From assembly GCF_008831305.1 (NCBI RefSeq), contig NZ_ML708611.1, forward strand, positions 62,001 to 126,000: DNA of 64,000 nucleotides, read 5' to 3'. The number at the start of each line of letters is the position of its first letter. The first letter of the stretch is position 1. Shown here in pieces: positions 24,754 to 33,447 of this stretch. The position numbers were made by a program, and so were the translations under genes. The notes below the pieces were generated by a model. That model was not told the origin of the DNA and searched no databases. It saw only the letters and a list, made by a program, of their open reading frames with translations. The DNA comes from Kocuria coralli. GTDB lineage: Bacteria; Actinomycetota; Actinomycetes; Actinomycetales; Micrococcaceae.

Positions 24754-25899
24754 ATGACTTCCAGCGCCAACTCCGCTCCCTCCGTCGGCCTGATCGGCTG
24801 GCGCGGCATGGTGGGATCCGTCCTGATGGATCGCATGCAGGCCGAAGGCGATTTCGCCGACATCCAGCCCGTGTTCTTCACGACCTCATCCCCGGGCGCC
24901 AAGGCACCGGAGATCGGCGGCCTGGGAGACACCGGGACGCTGCAGGATGCCTACGACCTCGAGAAGCTGGCCGCCCTGCCGATCATCCTCACCGCGCAGG
25001 GCGGGGGCTACACCTCCAAGGTCCATGACGAGCTGCGCGCCCGCGGCTGGGACGGGCTGTGGATCGACGCCGCCTCCACCCTGCGCCAGAACGACGACTC
25101 GATCATCACGCTGGACCCGGTGAACCGGAACGTGATCGACGCCGGCCTGGACGCCGGGATCAAGGACTTCGTGGGCGGCAACTGCACCGTCTCGTGCATG
25201 CTCATGGGCATGGGCGGGCTGTTCCGCAACGGCCTGGTCGAATGGGCCACGTCCATGACCTACCAGGCCGCCTCCGGAGGCGGCGCCCGGCACATGCGCG
25301 AGGTGCTCAAGCAGTTCGGCGACCTGCACACGGAGGTGGCCGAGGGGCTGGCGGATCCCGCCTCCGCCATCCTGGAGATCGACCGCAGGGTCCTGGCCAA
25401 GCAGCGCTCCGGCGAGCTGGACACCGCCCAGTTCGACGTCCCCCTCTCCGGGTCGCTGATCCCGTGGATCGACTCCGACCTGGGCAACGGCCAGTCCCGC
25501 GAGGAGAAGAAGGCCGGCGACGAGACGAACAAGATCCTGGGCCGCGCCGGGGCCGACCGCATCCCGATCGACGGCCTGTGCATACGCATCGCCACCATGC
25601 GCTCGCATGCGCAGGCCATGACCCTCAAGCTCACCGAGGATCTCCCCGTCGAGGAGATCGAGCGGATCCTGGACGCGGACAACGAGTGGGCCAAGGTGGT
25701 CCCCAATACCAAGGAGGCCTCGGCGGCGGACCTCACACCCGTGGCGTCCTCGGGATCCCTCGAGGTGCCGGTCGGCAGGATCCGCAAACTCGAGATGGGG
25801 CCCGAGTACATCTCCGCCTTCACCGTGGGCGATCAGCTGCTGTGGGGGGCCGCCGAGCCGATCCGCCGCATGCTCAAGATCGCGGTCGGCACCCTGTAG
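24754..25899 (+). CDS. asd: Aspartate-semialdehyde dehydrogenase, proteobacterial type
   Basis: NADPH enzyme that forms aspartate semialdehyde for lysine, methionine, threonine and cell wall diaminopimelate. 381 residues. It closely follows the E. coli form: [27 protein letters not shown] with catalytic Cys144, [33 protein letters not shown], and the ending [19 protein letters not shown]. Many actinobacteria such as mycobacteria carry a different, shorter (about 345-residue) Asd. The ATG at 24754 is chosen by homology and the -10 element directly upstream. Confidence 0.95.
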   Translation: MTSSANSAPSVGLIGWRGMVGSVLMDRMQAEGDFADIQPVFFTTSSPGAKAPEIGGLGDTGTLQDAYDLEKLAALPIILTAQGGGYTSKVHDELRARGWDGLWIDAASTLRQNDDSIITLDPVNRNVIDAGLDAGIKDFVGGNCTVSCMLMGMGGLFRNGLVEWATSMTYQAASGGGARHMREVLKQFGDLHTEVAEGLADPASAILEIDRRVLAKQRSGELDTAQFDVPLSGSLIPWIDSDLGNGQSREEKKAGDETNKILGRAGADRIPIDGLCIRIATMRSHAQAMTLKLTEDLPVEEIERILDADNEWAKVVPNTKEASAADLTPVASSGSLEVPVGRIRKLEMGPEYISAFTVGDQLLWGAAEPIRRMLKIAVGTL

Positions 25900-25922
25900 G
25901 CATCCCGACAGGCATCTCGACG

Positions 25923-25949
25923 GCGGCCCGGGTTACTGACCCGGGCCGC
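25923..25949. terminator. Terminator between asd and PGPGW gene
   Basis: Perfect 11-bp stem GCGGCCCGGGT (25923-25933) with 25939-25949, 5-base loop. It overlaps the end of the converging PGPGW gene. Confidence 0.65.
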
Positions 25950-26415
25950 TGTTGCGTGCCGAGAACCGGACGGGCTCCCCCGCGGCCTGGGCTGCCGCGC
26001 CCTCGGCGTTCTCGGACTTGTGCCGGCGGGCGCCCGAGACGCACCAGTGCCACCACCTCATCACCGGGGTGGCCTGCCACCTGGCCCACCAGATGCTCAG
26101 GTGCTTTAGGGCCCAGTGGTTGAGCCGGTGCGCCCAGTCGAATTCCATCGACCACACGCCCAGGCCCAGGAAGATGAACAGCCAGCCGGGCCCGGGCAGG
26201 ACCAGCATCGCCACCCCCGCCAGGAACAGGCAGGCTCCGAGAAACGCGATGGACCCGCGGACGGCGATGCGCCGCAACCTCGTGCCCTTGTGCGACCACC
26301 GCTGGAACTGCTCGACCCGTTTCCTGATCGGATGACCGCGGTCCTGGCCCCTGCGGATGTCATCGGCGAGATCCGATTCCGCGGGGTTCGGCGCCGTCCT
26401 CGTCCGGACACTCAC
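25933..26415 (-). CDS. PGPGW-motif membrane protein
   Basis: Small membrane protein of the TIGR02611/PGPGW family, 160 residues, function unknown. Two hydrophobic segments (near 52-72 and 74-90) flank the signature LVLPGPGWLFIFLGLGVWS. The N-terminus is basic and polar; the C-terminus is a cytoplasmic-looking Ala-rich tail. The GTG at 26415 overlaps the murB stop by four bases (GTGA), so it is coupled to murB. Confidence 0.8.
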   Translation of the reverse strand: MSVRTRTAPNPAESDLADDIRRGQDRGHPIRKRVEQFQRWSHKGTRLRRIAVRGSIAFLGACLFLAGVAMLVLPGPGWLFIFLGLGVWSMEFDWAHRLNHWALKHLSIWWARWQATPVMRWWHWCVSGARRHKSENAEGAAAQAAGEPVRFSARNSGPGQ

Positions 26416-27539
26416 AAATGCAGCCCCACCAGCACCGGTTCCGGGACCAGCTCGATCCCGTAGACGGTGCGCACCCCGTCGCGGACCACCCGGGCCAGCC
26501 GGCCGAGATCCGCTGCGGTGGCGGTGCCGCGGTTGGTCAGGGCGAGCGTGTGCTTGGTGGACAGACAGGCCCGCCCACCCGCGACGGCCTCACCGTCGAG
26601 ATCGAGCCGGTCGTTGCGACTGCCGGGGAGACCGAAACCCCTGCGGAACCCGGTGTGCTCGATCAGCCAGGCGGCCGAGAGCTTGGTGAAGCCGGGAACG
26701 GGCTGCCCGGAGCCGTCGGTCACGGGGAACCGCGGGGCGTCGTCGGGCACCAGGCCTTCCACCTGCCCGCTGGGGACGATGGGGTTGGTGAAGAAGGACC
26801 CGGTGCTGTAGGTGTCCCGGTCGGCCGGGTCCAGGACCATGCCCTTCCCTGCCCGCAGCTCCAGGACGGCCTGCCGGACCGCCGTCAGGGGGGCGCGCTG
26901 GTTCAGCTCCACCCCCAGGTGACCGGCCAGCTGGCCGTAGCGGACGGGCTTGGAGAGATCGCCGTGGGTGAACTGGAACTGGACGTCCAGGACCACATAA
27001 CGCGGGGAGCCGTCGACGGTGGTGCGTTTGAGGTAGGAGTCCCGGTAGCCGAAACCCAGGTCCGCGAAGGCGAACGAGGTGCGGCGCTGACTCTCCCGGT
27101 CGTAGACCCGCACGCGGGCGATGGTCTGGGAGACCTCGCATCCGTAGGCCCCGACGTTCTGCACCGGGGTGGCTCCGACGGTGCCGGGGATGCCCGAGAG
27201 CGCCTCGATGCCCACGCGCTCGTTCTCCACCGCCCAGGCCACCATCTCGTCCCAGGGGTGCCCGGCGGCCACCGTCACCAAGGTGCCGGCGCAGTCGGAG
27301 ACGTGATCCACGCGGATGCCGCGGGTCGCCACGTGCACGACAGTGCCGTCGAAACCGGCGTCGCCGACCAGCAGGTTGGAGCCCCCGCCGACCACCAGCA
27401 CGGGCTCGCCGGCCAGGTCCGCGGACCGGACGGCCTCCACCAGCGCCTCCTCGGTCTCCGCGCGCACGTAAGCGCTCATCGGACCGCCGACGGCGGTGGT
27501 GGTCAGGTCGGCCAGGTCGGGACGCGGTGCGGCGGTCAT
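26412..27539 (-). CDS. murB: UDP-N-acetylenolpyruvoylglucosamine reductase
   Basis: FAD/NADPH enzyme completing UDP-MurNAc for peptidoglycan. 375 residues, type I MurB. Motifs are VLVVGGGSNLLVGDAGF (FAD), EALSGIPGTVGATPVQNVGA, FGYRDSYLK, and YSTGSFFTNPIV with the catalytic Ser. The ATG at 27539 lies 7 bases after TAGGAT on the minus strand and has no ribosome-binding site, suggesting a leaderless message; an in-frame upstream ATG would fall between this element and the start. It sits downstream of the MaoC/MFS genes, as in many actinobacteria. Confidence 0.95.
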   Translation of the reverse strand: MTAAPRPDLADLTTTAVGGPMSAYVRAETEEALVEAVRSADLAGEPVLVVGGGSNLLVGDAGFDGTVVHVATRGIRVDHVSDCAGTLVTVAAGHPWDEMVAWAVENERVGIEALSGIPGTVGATPVQNVGAYGCEVSQTIARVRVYDRESQRRTSFAFADLGFGYRDSYLKRTTVDGSPRYVVLDVQFQFTHGDLSKPVRYGQLAGHLGVELNQRAPLTAVRQAVLELRAGKGMVLDPADRDTYSTGSFFTNPIVPSGQVEGLVPDDAPRFPVTDGSGQPVPGFTKLSAAWLIEHTGFRRGFGLPGSRNDRLDLDGEAVAGGRACLSTKHTLALTNRGTATAADLGRLARVVRDGVRTVYGIELVPEPVLVGLHL

Positions 27540-27546
27540 GCCCGCC

Positions 27547-27552
27547 ATCCTA
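27547..27552 (-). promoter_or_regulatory. -10 element of a probable leaderless murB promoter
   Basis: Minus-strand TAGGAT, 7 bases before the murB ATG. Its first three bases are the TAG stop codon of the upstream MFS gene. Confidence 0.45.
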
Positions 27553-28914
27553 GCGAGACGGGGTGCCGCCCCGCCCGCTCGGCCCCTCCCGCTCAGCCTC
27601 AAGCGGACGCAGCCACGGGATCAGCAGGAAGGACAGCACCACGAAGAGCATGACGAAGGCGAGGGCGTTGCGCACCCCGACGGCCTCGCCCAGCAGGCCC
27701 AGCAGAGGCGGCCCGCCCAGGAAGGCCCCGTACCCGATGGTGGAGACGACGGAGACGTTCGCCGCGGCCTTCACCGGATCGTCCGCCGCGGCGGACATGC
27801 CCACGGGGAAACCCAGCGAGGCTCCCAGGCCCCACAGGAACAGGGAGATCAGCCCCACCGTGAGGGACGGCGAGAACGCGAAGACCGCCAGGCCGGCCAG
27901 GGCCATGGAGCACGCGATGCGCAGCACGAAGATCCGCCCGAACCTGTCGATCAGCCAGGTGCCGCTCATCCGCCCGGTCGTCATGGCGGCCACGAAGATC
28001 CCGTACCCCATGGCGCCGAGGGACTCCGCCGCCCCGTATCCGTCCGTCAGCGCGAGCGCCACCCAGTCGTTGGCGGCCCCTTCGGTCAGGGCCATTCCCA
28101 GGACGAAGATGCCCACGAGGACCGTCCGCGGATCCCTCCACGCGGCTCGCATGGACAACGGCGTCTCGCCGTCCTTCGCCGCACCGGACCGGCTCCCGGA
28201 AGAATCGGGCCCATCTCCCGGGGTGCGTGCCACGCCGTCGTCGTCACGGGAGACGACGGGGAGGGTCCCCGTGATGATGGTCAGCTGCGAGGTGATCGGC
28301 TGGAGGTCCTGACGCCGCAGGAGGGCCTCCCGCTGCGCCCCCTGCAGGTACGGGAGCGAGCTCCAGACCAGGGCGAACACGACGACGGCCATGCCGCTCA
28401 CGTGCCATACGACCGGGACCCCGGTCGCTGCGGCCACCGACCCGACCCCGGCTCCCAGCACCGTGCCGATGGAGAAGAAGCCGTGCATCATGGGCATGAT
28501 CGACCGGCCGAGCCCCCTCTCGAGCGCGGTGCCCTCCACGTTGGCCGCGACGTTCCACGTGGCGGAGCCCAGACCGAAGAGCAGCAGGCCGACCACCGTG
28601 ACGGGCAGGGACTGCAGGAAGGTGACGCCCGCGCCCAGCACCATGAGGCCCACGGCCACCATGGTCGAGAACAGCGCCAGCGTGCGCTTGGCGCCGAGGT
28701 GCAGCACGATCACCCCGGAGGCCGACACCGATGCGAAGGCGGCGACGGTCTGGGTCAGCAGCAGCGCGCCGAGGGCGGCGGGGCCCAGTCCCAGGGAGTC
28801 CGCGATGGACGGGATGCGGGTCAGCCACGCTGACGTCGCGAGTCCCGAGGCGAAGTAGACGGCGAAGACCGCTGCCGTCCACGAACGCAGCGAGCGCCCG
28901 CGAGCGGCCGTCAT
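27550..28914 (-). CDS. MFS transporter
   Basis: Major facilitator of 454 residues with about 12 membrane helices and a hydrophilic central loop (about residues 205-255, with DDDGVARTPGDGPDSSG). The N-terminal part (YFASGLATSAWLTRIPSIA, LGAKRTLALF) resembles the YbjJ/fucose-permease-like branch. No substrate can be named. The ATG at 28914 overlaps the MaoC stop by four bases (ATGA). It is followed by murB after 10 bases. Confidence 0.85.
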   Translation of the reverse strand: MTAARGRSLRSWTAAVFAVYFASGLATSAWLTRIPSIADSLGLGPAALGALLLTQTVAAFASVSASGVIVLHLGAKRTLALFSTMVAVGLMVLGAGVTFLQSLPVTVVGLLLFGLGSATWNVAANVEGTALERGLGRSIMPMMHGFFSIGTVLGAGVGSVAAATGVPVVWHVSGMAVVVFALVWSSLPYLQGAQREALLRRQDLQPITSQLTIITGTLPVVSRDDDGVARTPGDGPDSSGSRSGAAKDGETPLSMRAAWRDPRTVLVGIFVLGMALTEGAANDWVALALTDGYGAAESLGAMGYGIFVAAMTTGRMSGTWLIDRFGRIFVLRIACSMALAGLAVFAFSPSLTVGLISLFLWGLGASLGFPVGMSAAADDPVKAAANVSVVSTIGYGAFLGGPPLLGLLGEAVGVRNALAFVMLFVVLSFLLIPWLRPLEAEREGPSGRGGTPSR

Positions 28915-29390
28915 CGGCAGGCCACCACGACTTGGGTCTTCACCAGGACCTTCAGCGCTGCCGCGTCCTCTGCGGGCACAGCCGGGTCGGAGAGATCGGG
29001 CGCGGTGACGGTCAGGTCGATCCGGGCGGTGCGCTCGTCCTCGTCGAGGGCTGCGACCTTGGCGGTGATGTTCAGCCCGGTGGACGGCTCGATCTCCGTG
29101 CCGAACCGGTTGGGGACCACCACGGGTTTGGTGAACCGGGTCTGGACGTCCACGACCGCGGCCGGATCGCCCGTCCAGTCAGCGACCACCTGCATGGCGG
29201 CGCCCATGGTGAGCATGCCGTGCGCGATCACGTTGGGCAGCCCCACGGAGGTGGCGAACGGCTCGTTCCAGTGGATGGGGTTGAAGTCCCCCGAGGCGGC
29301 GGCGTAGCGCACCAGGTCGGCGCGGGACAGCGCCACCGTGCGGCTGGCGACCTCCTGGCCCTTCTCCAGGGACTCGAACGTGATGTTCAC
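28911..29390 (-). CDS. MaoC-family dehydratase (HadB-like)
   Basis: Hot-dog-fold protein of 159 residues with the hydratase 2 catalytic motif: Asp and His in AASGDFNPIHWNEPFA (near residues 32-47), then GLPNVIAHGMLTMGAAM. In mycobacteria the equivalent HadB dehydrates beta-hydroxyacyl-ACP in fatty acid elongation; here a role in acyl chain metabolism is inferred. The GTG at 29390 overlaps the stop of the partner gene by four bases (GTGA). The partner lacks these residues, so the two probably form a heterodimer. Confidence 0.88.
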   Translation of the reverse strand: MNITFESLEKGQEVASRTVALSRADLVRYAAASGDFNPIHWNEPFATSVGLPNVIAHGMLTMGAAMQVVADWTGDPAAVVDVQTRFTKPVVVPNRFGTEIEPSTGLNITAKVAALDEDERTARIDLTVTAPDLSDPAVPAEDAAALKVLVKTQVVVACR

Positions 29391-29836
29391 TGATCCTCTC
29401 CTCTCACGAGCAGCGAGGACAGGGCGGTCGAGACTTTGTTCCCGTCCAGGTCGGTGATCTCGGTGCGGAAGGTCACCATGGCTCCGGCACCGAGCGCGCG
29501 CACGGCGTCGACGGTGGTGGCGGCGCTCAGCTCGTCGCCCGCCACGATCGGACGGTGGTGGGTGAACCGCTGATCGGCGTGGACCACGCGGGAGAAGTCG
29601 ATCCCCGCGCTCTCGTCGCCGACGACCGCGGCCTCGGCCCGCTGCGCGACGATGATCGCGAATGTCGGCGGGGCCAGCAGATCCGCATGGCCGGCGGCCC
29701 GGGCGGCTTCCACCTCCCGGTGGAGCGGGCTCTCGGCGCGGACGGCGTCGGCGAAGGCGCGGACGGCCTCGCGGGAGACCTGGTACGGGGCGATGGGCGG
29801 ATAGGTCCGCCCCAGGACGTCGGGGTTCACGCTCAC
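29387..29836 (-). CDS. MaoC N-terminal-domain (FAS1-type dehydratase, HadA-like) protein
   Basis: 149 residues, UPF0336/HadA family. It starts with the family pattern GRTYPPIAPYQVSREAVRAF and has LAPPTFAIIVAQRA and HADQRFTHHRPIVAGDEL. It has no catalytic Asp-His pair; in mycobacteria HadA binds substrate and HadB is catalytic. GTG start at 29836 with GAGAGGAGC upstream. In many actinobacteria rpmG stands between tRNA-Met and this gene, but only 97 bases are present here and no rpmG is found. Confidence 0.87.
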   Translation of the reverse strand: MSVNPDVLGRTYPPIAPYQVSREAVRAFADAVRAESPLHREVEAARAAGHADLLAPPTFAIIVAQRAEAAVVGDESAGIDFSRVVHADQRFTHHRPIVAGDELSAATTVDAVRALGAGAMVTFRTEITDLDGNKVSTALSSLLVRGEDQ

Positions 29837-29885
29837 GAAGGCGCTCCTCTCACGGACGGTGATCGGGCTGGAAAGCCCAGCATAA

Positions 29886-29928
29886 GGAAAGCCCGCGATC
29901 TCCGGTGGGAGTGGATCGCGGGCTTTCC
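29886..29928 (-). terminator. Terminator of the tRNA-Thr/tRNA-Met unit
   Basis: Perfect 15-bp stem (29886-29900 with 29914-29928), 13-base loop, 5 bases after tRNA-Met. The arm begins GGAAAGCCCGCGATC. Confidence 0.75.
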
Positions 29929-29933
29929 GTCCG

Positions 29934-30007
29934 TAGCGGTGGACGGGCTCGATCCGTCGACCTCACGATTATGAGTCGTGCGCTCTAACCAGCTGAGCTA
30001 CACCGCC
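29934..30007 (-). tRNA. tRNA-Met (anticodon CAT)
   Basis: 74-base cloverleaf, acceptor GGCGGTG pairing CACCGCT with a terminal G-T pair, D-arm AGCTCAGCTGGTTAGAGC, anticodon loop CTCATAA, T-arm GATCGAGCCC. The terminal G-T pair and the D-arm fit an elongator rather than an initiator. CCA is not encoded. Confidence 0.95.
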
Positions 30008-30070
30008 AGGGTGGATGGGGAAACCCGTGGAATCGTGCGCAATACACGACCCACGGGCCCTCATCACGAG

Positions 30071-30142
30071 AGCCCCGACCGGGAATCGATCCCGGGACCT
30101 CCATCTTACCAAGATGGCGCTCTACCACTGAGCTATCGGGGC
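30071..30142 (-). tRNA. tRNA-Thr (anticodon GGT)
   Basis: 72-base cloverleaf with acceptor GCCCCGA / TCGGGGC, anticodon loop TTGGTAA, T-arm GATCGATTCCC. Precedes tRNA-Met in the same transcript. Confidence 0.96.
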
Positions 30143-30152
30143 AACGCGGAAT

Positions 30153-30180
30153 ACTGTAACAGGCTGCGGGGGCAACGCAA
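30153..30180 (-). promoter_or_regulatory. Probable tRNA-Thr/Met promoter
   Basis: Minus-strand TTGCGT, 16 bases, TACAGT, ending 10 bases before the mature tRNA-Thr 5' end, the expected distance for a stable-RNA promoter. Confidence 0.55.
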
Positions 30181-30278
30181 AAATGCGTGGTGCGCACGGC
30201 CCCTCGCAGCGGCTCGGTGCGAAGGCGCAAGCCTCCACCGCACCCGCCGGAGTGCCGCAGGGGCCTCGTCCCGCCGGT

Positions 30279-30701
30279 CTAGTCGTCGTCCCAATCGTCG
30301 TCATCCCACTCGTCCCAATCGTCGTCCCACTCGTCCCAGTCGTCGTCGAAATCGTGCGGGGCCGGCTGCACCGGGACCGGGACCTGGGCGGGAGGTGCGG
30401 GATCCGGGCCCGCGGGGGCTTCGACCACGGGGGCTTCGGCGGCCGGTGCCTGGACACCGGCATCCGCGGGTTCCGTCGTCGAGTCCTCGGCCGGATCCCG
30501 GGCCTCTGCGGTTCTGGTTTCCTCCGCCTCGGCGGGCGTCGCGGTGGTGGCGTCCGGAGTCGGTTCACCGGAGGGGCCGCCGTCGATCGCGACGCCGTCG
30601 TGCAAGGTCTCGCTGCCCGTCGTCGTCGCGGCGGCATTCCAGAGGAAGGCGGCGAGCACGCCGACGACGACCAGGCTGAGGGCAGACCACAGAACCTTCA
30701 T
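30279..30701 (-). CDS. Membrane-anchored protein with an Asp/Trp-rich C-terminal tail
   Basis: 140 residues. An N-terminal hydrophobic helix (VLWSALSLVVVGVLAAFLW, residues 3-21) acts as signal anchor. Residues 25-115 are a disordered Pro/Ala/Glu/Thr stretch. The last 24 residues (117-140) contain 16 Asp, 5 Trp, 2 Glu and 1 Phe in repeats such as DDWDEWDDDWDEW. The tail is encoded by a near-exact 21-base DNA repeat. The predicted place is outside the membrane. I know no family; metal or cation binding is only a guess. The ATG at 30701 is chosen; 30710 would add three residues. Neither has a clear ribosome-binding site. Confidence 0.65.
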   Translation of the reverse strand: MKVLWSALSLVVVGVLAAFLWNAAATTTGSETLHDGVAIDGGPSGEPTPDATTATPAEAEETRTAEARDPAEDSTTEPADAGVQAPAAEAPVVEAPAGPDPAPPAQVPVPVQPAPHDFDDDWDEWDDDWDEWDDDDWDDD

Positions 30702-30756
30702 GGCACCCATGGTCCCGGATCCGGATAAGACGACGATGAGAACGGCCGGCCAGTCG

Positions 30757-33447
30757 TTATGGAGCCGTGATCTCCAGTGAGCGCGCTCGCGCCGCGGCCA
30801 GTTCCCGCCACCGGGGGCGGAAGGCGTAGACGCAGACCAGCCGCAGCCGGGCCGAGAGCCCGTAGGCGTGCAACCGGGCGGACGGCACTCCAAGTCCGGA
30901 TGCCACCTCGTGCACGACCCGCTGGCCCTCCTCGTGCAGGGAAGGACTCAGTACGCCCTGGTCCCGGTGCAGTTCGAGATGGACGCCGAGGTTGGCCAGG
31001 TCCAGTGCCGGGTCCCCCACAGCGGCGGTGTCGAAATCCAGCACCCCGATGGAGTCTCCGTGGGCCAGCAGCTGCTTCTCGTGCAGGTCGCGGTGCAGCA
31101 CGCCCCGCGTCGTGCCGCCGTCCGCGGGCAGGGCCGACAGCTCCCGGGCCACGCCGTCCCGCAGGGCGGCGAGCTGCTCCTGCGGCACGGCGAGGATGCC
31201 GGGGAACATCCCGACCCGGGCCACCCACGTCTCCAGGGTCCTGATCTCGTCGGCGACGGTGAACTCGGGCAGCTCGAACGGGGCCGGGTCCGCGGTCACG
31301 AGACGCGGCCACCGCCGCGCCCACGCGTGAAGACCCCGGAGGTAGGCATCCCGCTGATCAGCCATGCCCAGGGCATGGAGGCTGCGGCCCGGCAGCACCG
31401 AGAACTCCACGGTGTCCTCGTCATGGGCGAGCACTCGCGGGGCGGTGAAACCGGCGCTGGTCGCCAGGGCGTACAGGCCGCGGGAGCCCCGTGCGACCTC
31501 GGCGGCGGCGCCGCGGGCGAGAACCTTGACGTAGCGGTCCGGCAGAGCCACGACGGCACGGCGGCCGTGGCGGTGCACCACCAGCCGCCCCGACCGCGAG
31601 AGCCCGGTCAGGGCCGGGAGCCTCGGATCCTCGCCGTAGGGCGCCACGGTCCATGTCAGGGCGTCAGGGCTCTCCGGGACGCCCCTGGCCGCCCGCACCC
31701 GGCCGTCGGCGTCCAGCAGTTCGGCGGTCATCCTCCCGTCGCCCTTGGGCCAGGCCCTCACCATCGTCAGGTGCTGCCGTGGATCTTGCGGATCGGGGAG
31801 GGTCGCCGGCACGAGAGCAGTGGAGGCGCCGGAGCAGGCTGCGGCCTCCGCCGTGCGCGGCGGAGCCCCGGCGTCCTCATGGACCAGCGACGTCACGACG
31901 TCCAGGATCCTGGCCGTCTCGGCACGCCAGTCCGGTGAGCAGTTGCGGAACGGGCCCATCGCGCGCAGCAGCAGATGGTAGGCCGCCCAGGCGCAGATCT
32001 CAGCCTCCGGTGGCGCGTTCCGATGGAGGAGTGCCGCCCGGTCCCGGTATCCGGCCATGACCGCCTCCGCGACGGGCGTCCGGTGCTCGCCCCCTCCGGC
32101 CTCGGGAAGATCATCGGGAGGACCGGCGGGACCACCGGCGGAGAGACCCTCGAGGATCTCGACGGCGACCATGTTGCCCAGGTCGTCAGCGCTGCGTCCC
32201 CACCGCATGCGCTCGAGGTCGGTCAGCACGACCGCGGCACGGGTCTCACCGGCTCCGCCCGCCGCGTCGCCGCAGCGGCCGGAGTCCACCAGCACCTGGT
32301 CGGCCGAGAAGTCCCCGTGCAGCAGGGCCTGCTCCGAGACGGCGTGAGGGAACCCGCCGAGCCCCGGGCCCGCCTGCCTCTCTGCTCCGGAGCGCATCGT
32401 GGATGCCTCGATCCGGGCCACCGCGGCCGCAGCGAGGTCTGCGAACCGATCCGCCAGGCCCGCATCCAGGGTCCGCATGTCGGTGCCCATCGCGCGCAGC
32501 CGTGAGACCGGGTCGTCGGGCGGCGCCGGGCGGCCGGGTCCGGGATCCCCTTCGCCCTCGGACCCGCCGTCGGTTCGGGACGGCCCGGGACGGAGCCTGG
32601 CGCCGTGCAGCAGGGCCAGGCCCGCGCCTGCGGCCCTGGCGGCCGACCCGGTCCTGTCCCCCGGCCGGTTCCCGGCGTGAAGGGCCTCCCGTCGGGCCAG
32701 CGCGGCCAGGTCCCCGTCGCCGAACCACTCGGAGCAGCGCAGGTGCTCCGAGGCTGCGGGAGCCTCGGTCCCGTGGCACGGGACGAGCGGATGAACGGGG
32801 ACACCGCTGCGGGACAGCCGCTGGACCAGGAGGGGGTCCACCGCACTCGGCAGCGCGGTGATCTTGGCGACGACGGGCGGGCCCGCGGCGGATCTCTCGC
32901 CGTCTCCGGGCCGCTCCGACGGTGCCGCCGCCCGGCCGCCGTCGAGGGTGACCACCACCCGTCGCTGCGGATTGAACCTCAGCACGGGGACCCCCGATCC
33001 CGCCGTTCCCAGGGCGAAGGCGCGCTCCCCCAGGACGGAACGCAGGCAGCCGGCCAGCTTGGGGTCGGCGGCGATGCGCCCCAGGACGACCCGGTGCCCC
33101 GGGTGCCCCGGCAGGTCCCGGACCTCCATCAGCTCCCGGCCCGCCGTTCCGTAGAGACGCTGCGCCCTTCGCCGCGCCTTGGCGATCTTCTTGCCCGATC
33201 GCGGCGAGTACACGCCCACCCAGCGGATCTCCCCGGTCGGCAGGCCGTCGTCGTCGAGCAGGTCCAGCCGGGCTGTGGCGGAGACCCCGGGCTTGAAGCG
33301 CAGGTAGCCCGCGCGGACCGGCCCCGGCAGCGCCTCGGGGAACCGTTCCCTGAGGCGCTGCGCCTCGAGGATGAGCTCGATTCCCGGCAGGTCGGCCGCC
33401 GCATCGGGGAGCAGCCGGTTCGCGGCGCGCGGGTCGGCGGCGTTCAT
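30757..33447 (-). CDS. Double aminoglycoside-phosphotransferase-fold protein
   Basis: 896 residues with two APH/choline-kinase-like domains. Domain 1 has LLHGDFSADQ (His377) and VLTDLERMRWG; its catalytic loop has Gln where Asn is usual. Domain 2 has VLHRDLHEKQ (His785) and VLDFDTAAVGDPALDLANLG, and also Gln. Before each lies a beta-rich nucleotide-lobe-like part (for example RFNPQRRVVVTLDGG). Both could phosphorylate a sugar or small molecule; no substrate can be named. ATG at 33447 overlaps the ABC transporter stop by four bases (ATGA). Last gene of the glycosyltransferase operon. Confidence 0.8.
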   Translation of the reverse strand: MNAADPRAANRLLPDAAADLPGIELILEAQRLRERFPEALPGPVRAGYLRFKPGVSATARLDLLDDDGLPTGEIRWVGVYSPRSGKKIAKARRRAQRLYGTAGRELMEVRDLPGHPGHRVVLGRIAADPKLAGCLRSVLGERAFALGTAGSGVPVLRFNPQRRVVVTLDGGRAAAPSERPGDGERSAAGPPVVAKITALPSAVDPLLVQRLSRSGVPVHPLVPCHGTEAPAASEHLRCSEWFGDGDLAALARREALHAGNRPGDRTGSAARAAGAGLALLHGARLRPGPSRTDGGSEGEGDPGPGRPAPPDDPVSRLRAMGTDMRTLDAGLADRFADLAAAAVARIEASTMRSGAERQAGPGLGGFPHAVSEQALLHGDFSADQVLVDSGRCGDAAGGAGETRAAVVLTDLERMRWGRSADDLGNMVAVEILEGLSAGGPAGPPDDLPEAGGGEHRTPVAEAVMAGYRDRAALLHRNAPPEAEICAWAAYHLLLRAMGPFRNCSPDWRAETARILDVVTSLVHEDAGAPPRTAEAAACSGASTALVPATLPDPQDPRQHLTMVRAWPKGDGRMTAELLDADGRVRAARGVPESPDALTWTVAPYGEDPRLPALTGLSRSGRLVVHRHGRRAVVALPDRYVKVLARGAAAEVARGSRGLYALATSAGFTAPRVLAHDEDTVEFSVLPGRSLHALGMADQRDAYLRGLHAWARRWPRLVTADPAPFELPEFTVADEIRTLETWVARVGMFPGILAVPQEQLAALRDGVARELSALPADGGTTRGVLHRDLHEKQLLAHGDSIGVLDFDTAAVGDPALDLANLGVHLELHRDQGVLSPSLHEEGQRVVHEVASGLGVPSARLHAYGLSARLRLVCVYAFRPRWRELAAARARSLEITAP

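Noticed and set aside
27550-29836. murB and the upstream MFS gene as overlapping frames (murB from 27602)
   Set aside because: The first real murB start is 27539; the upstream part of the frame has no MurB homology and overlaps the MFS gene.
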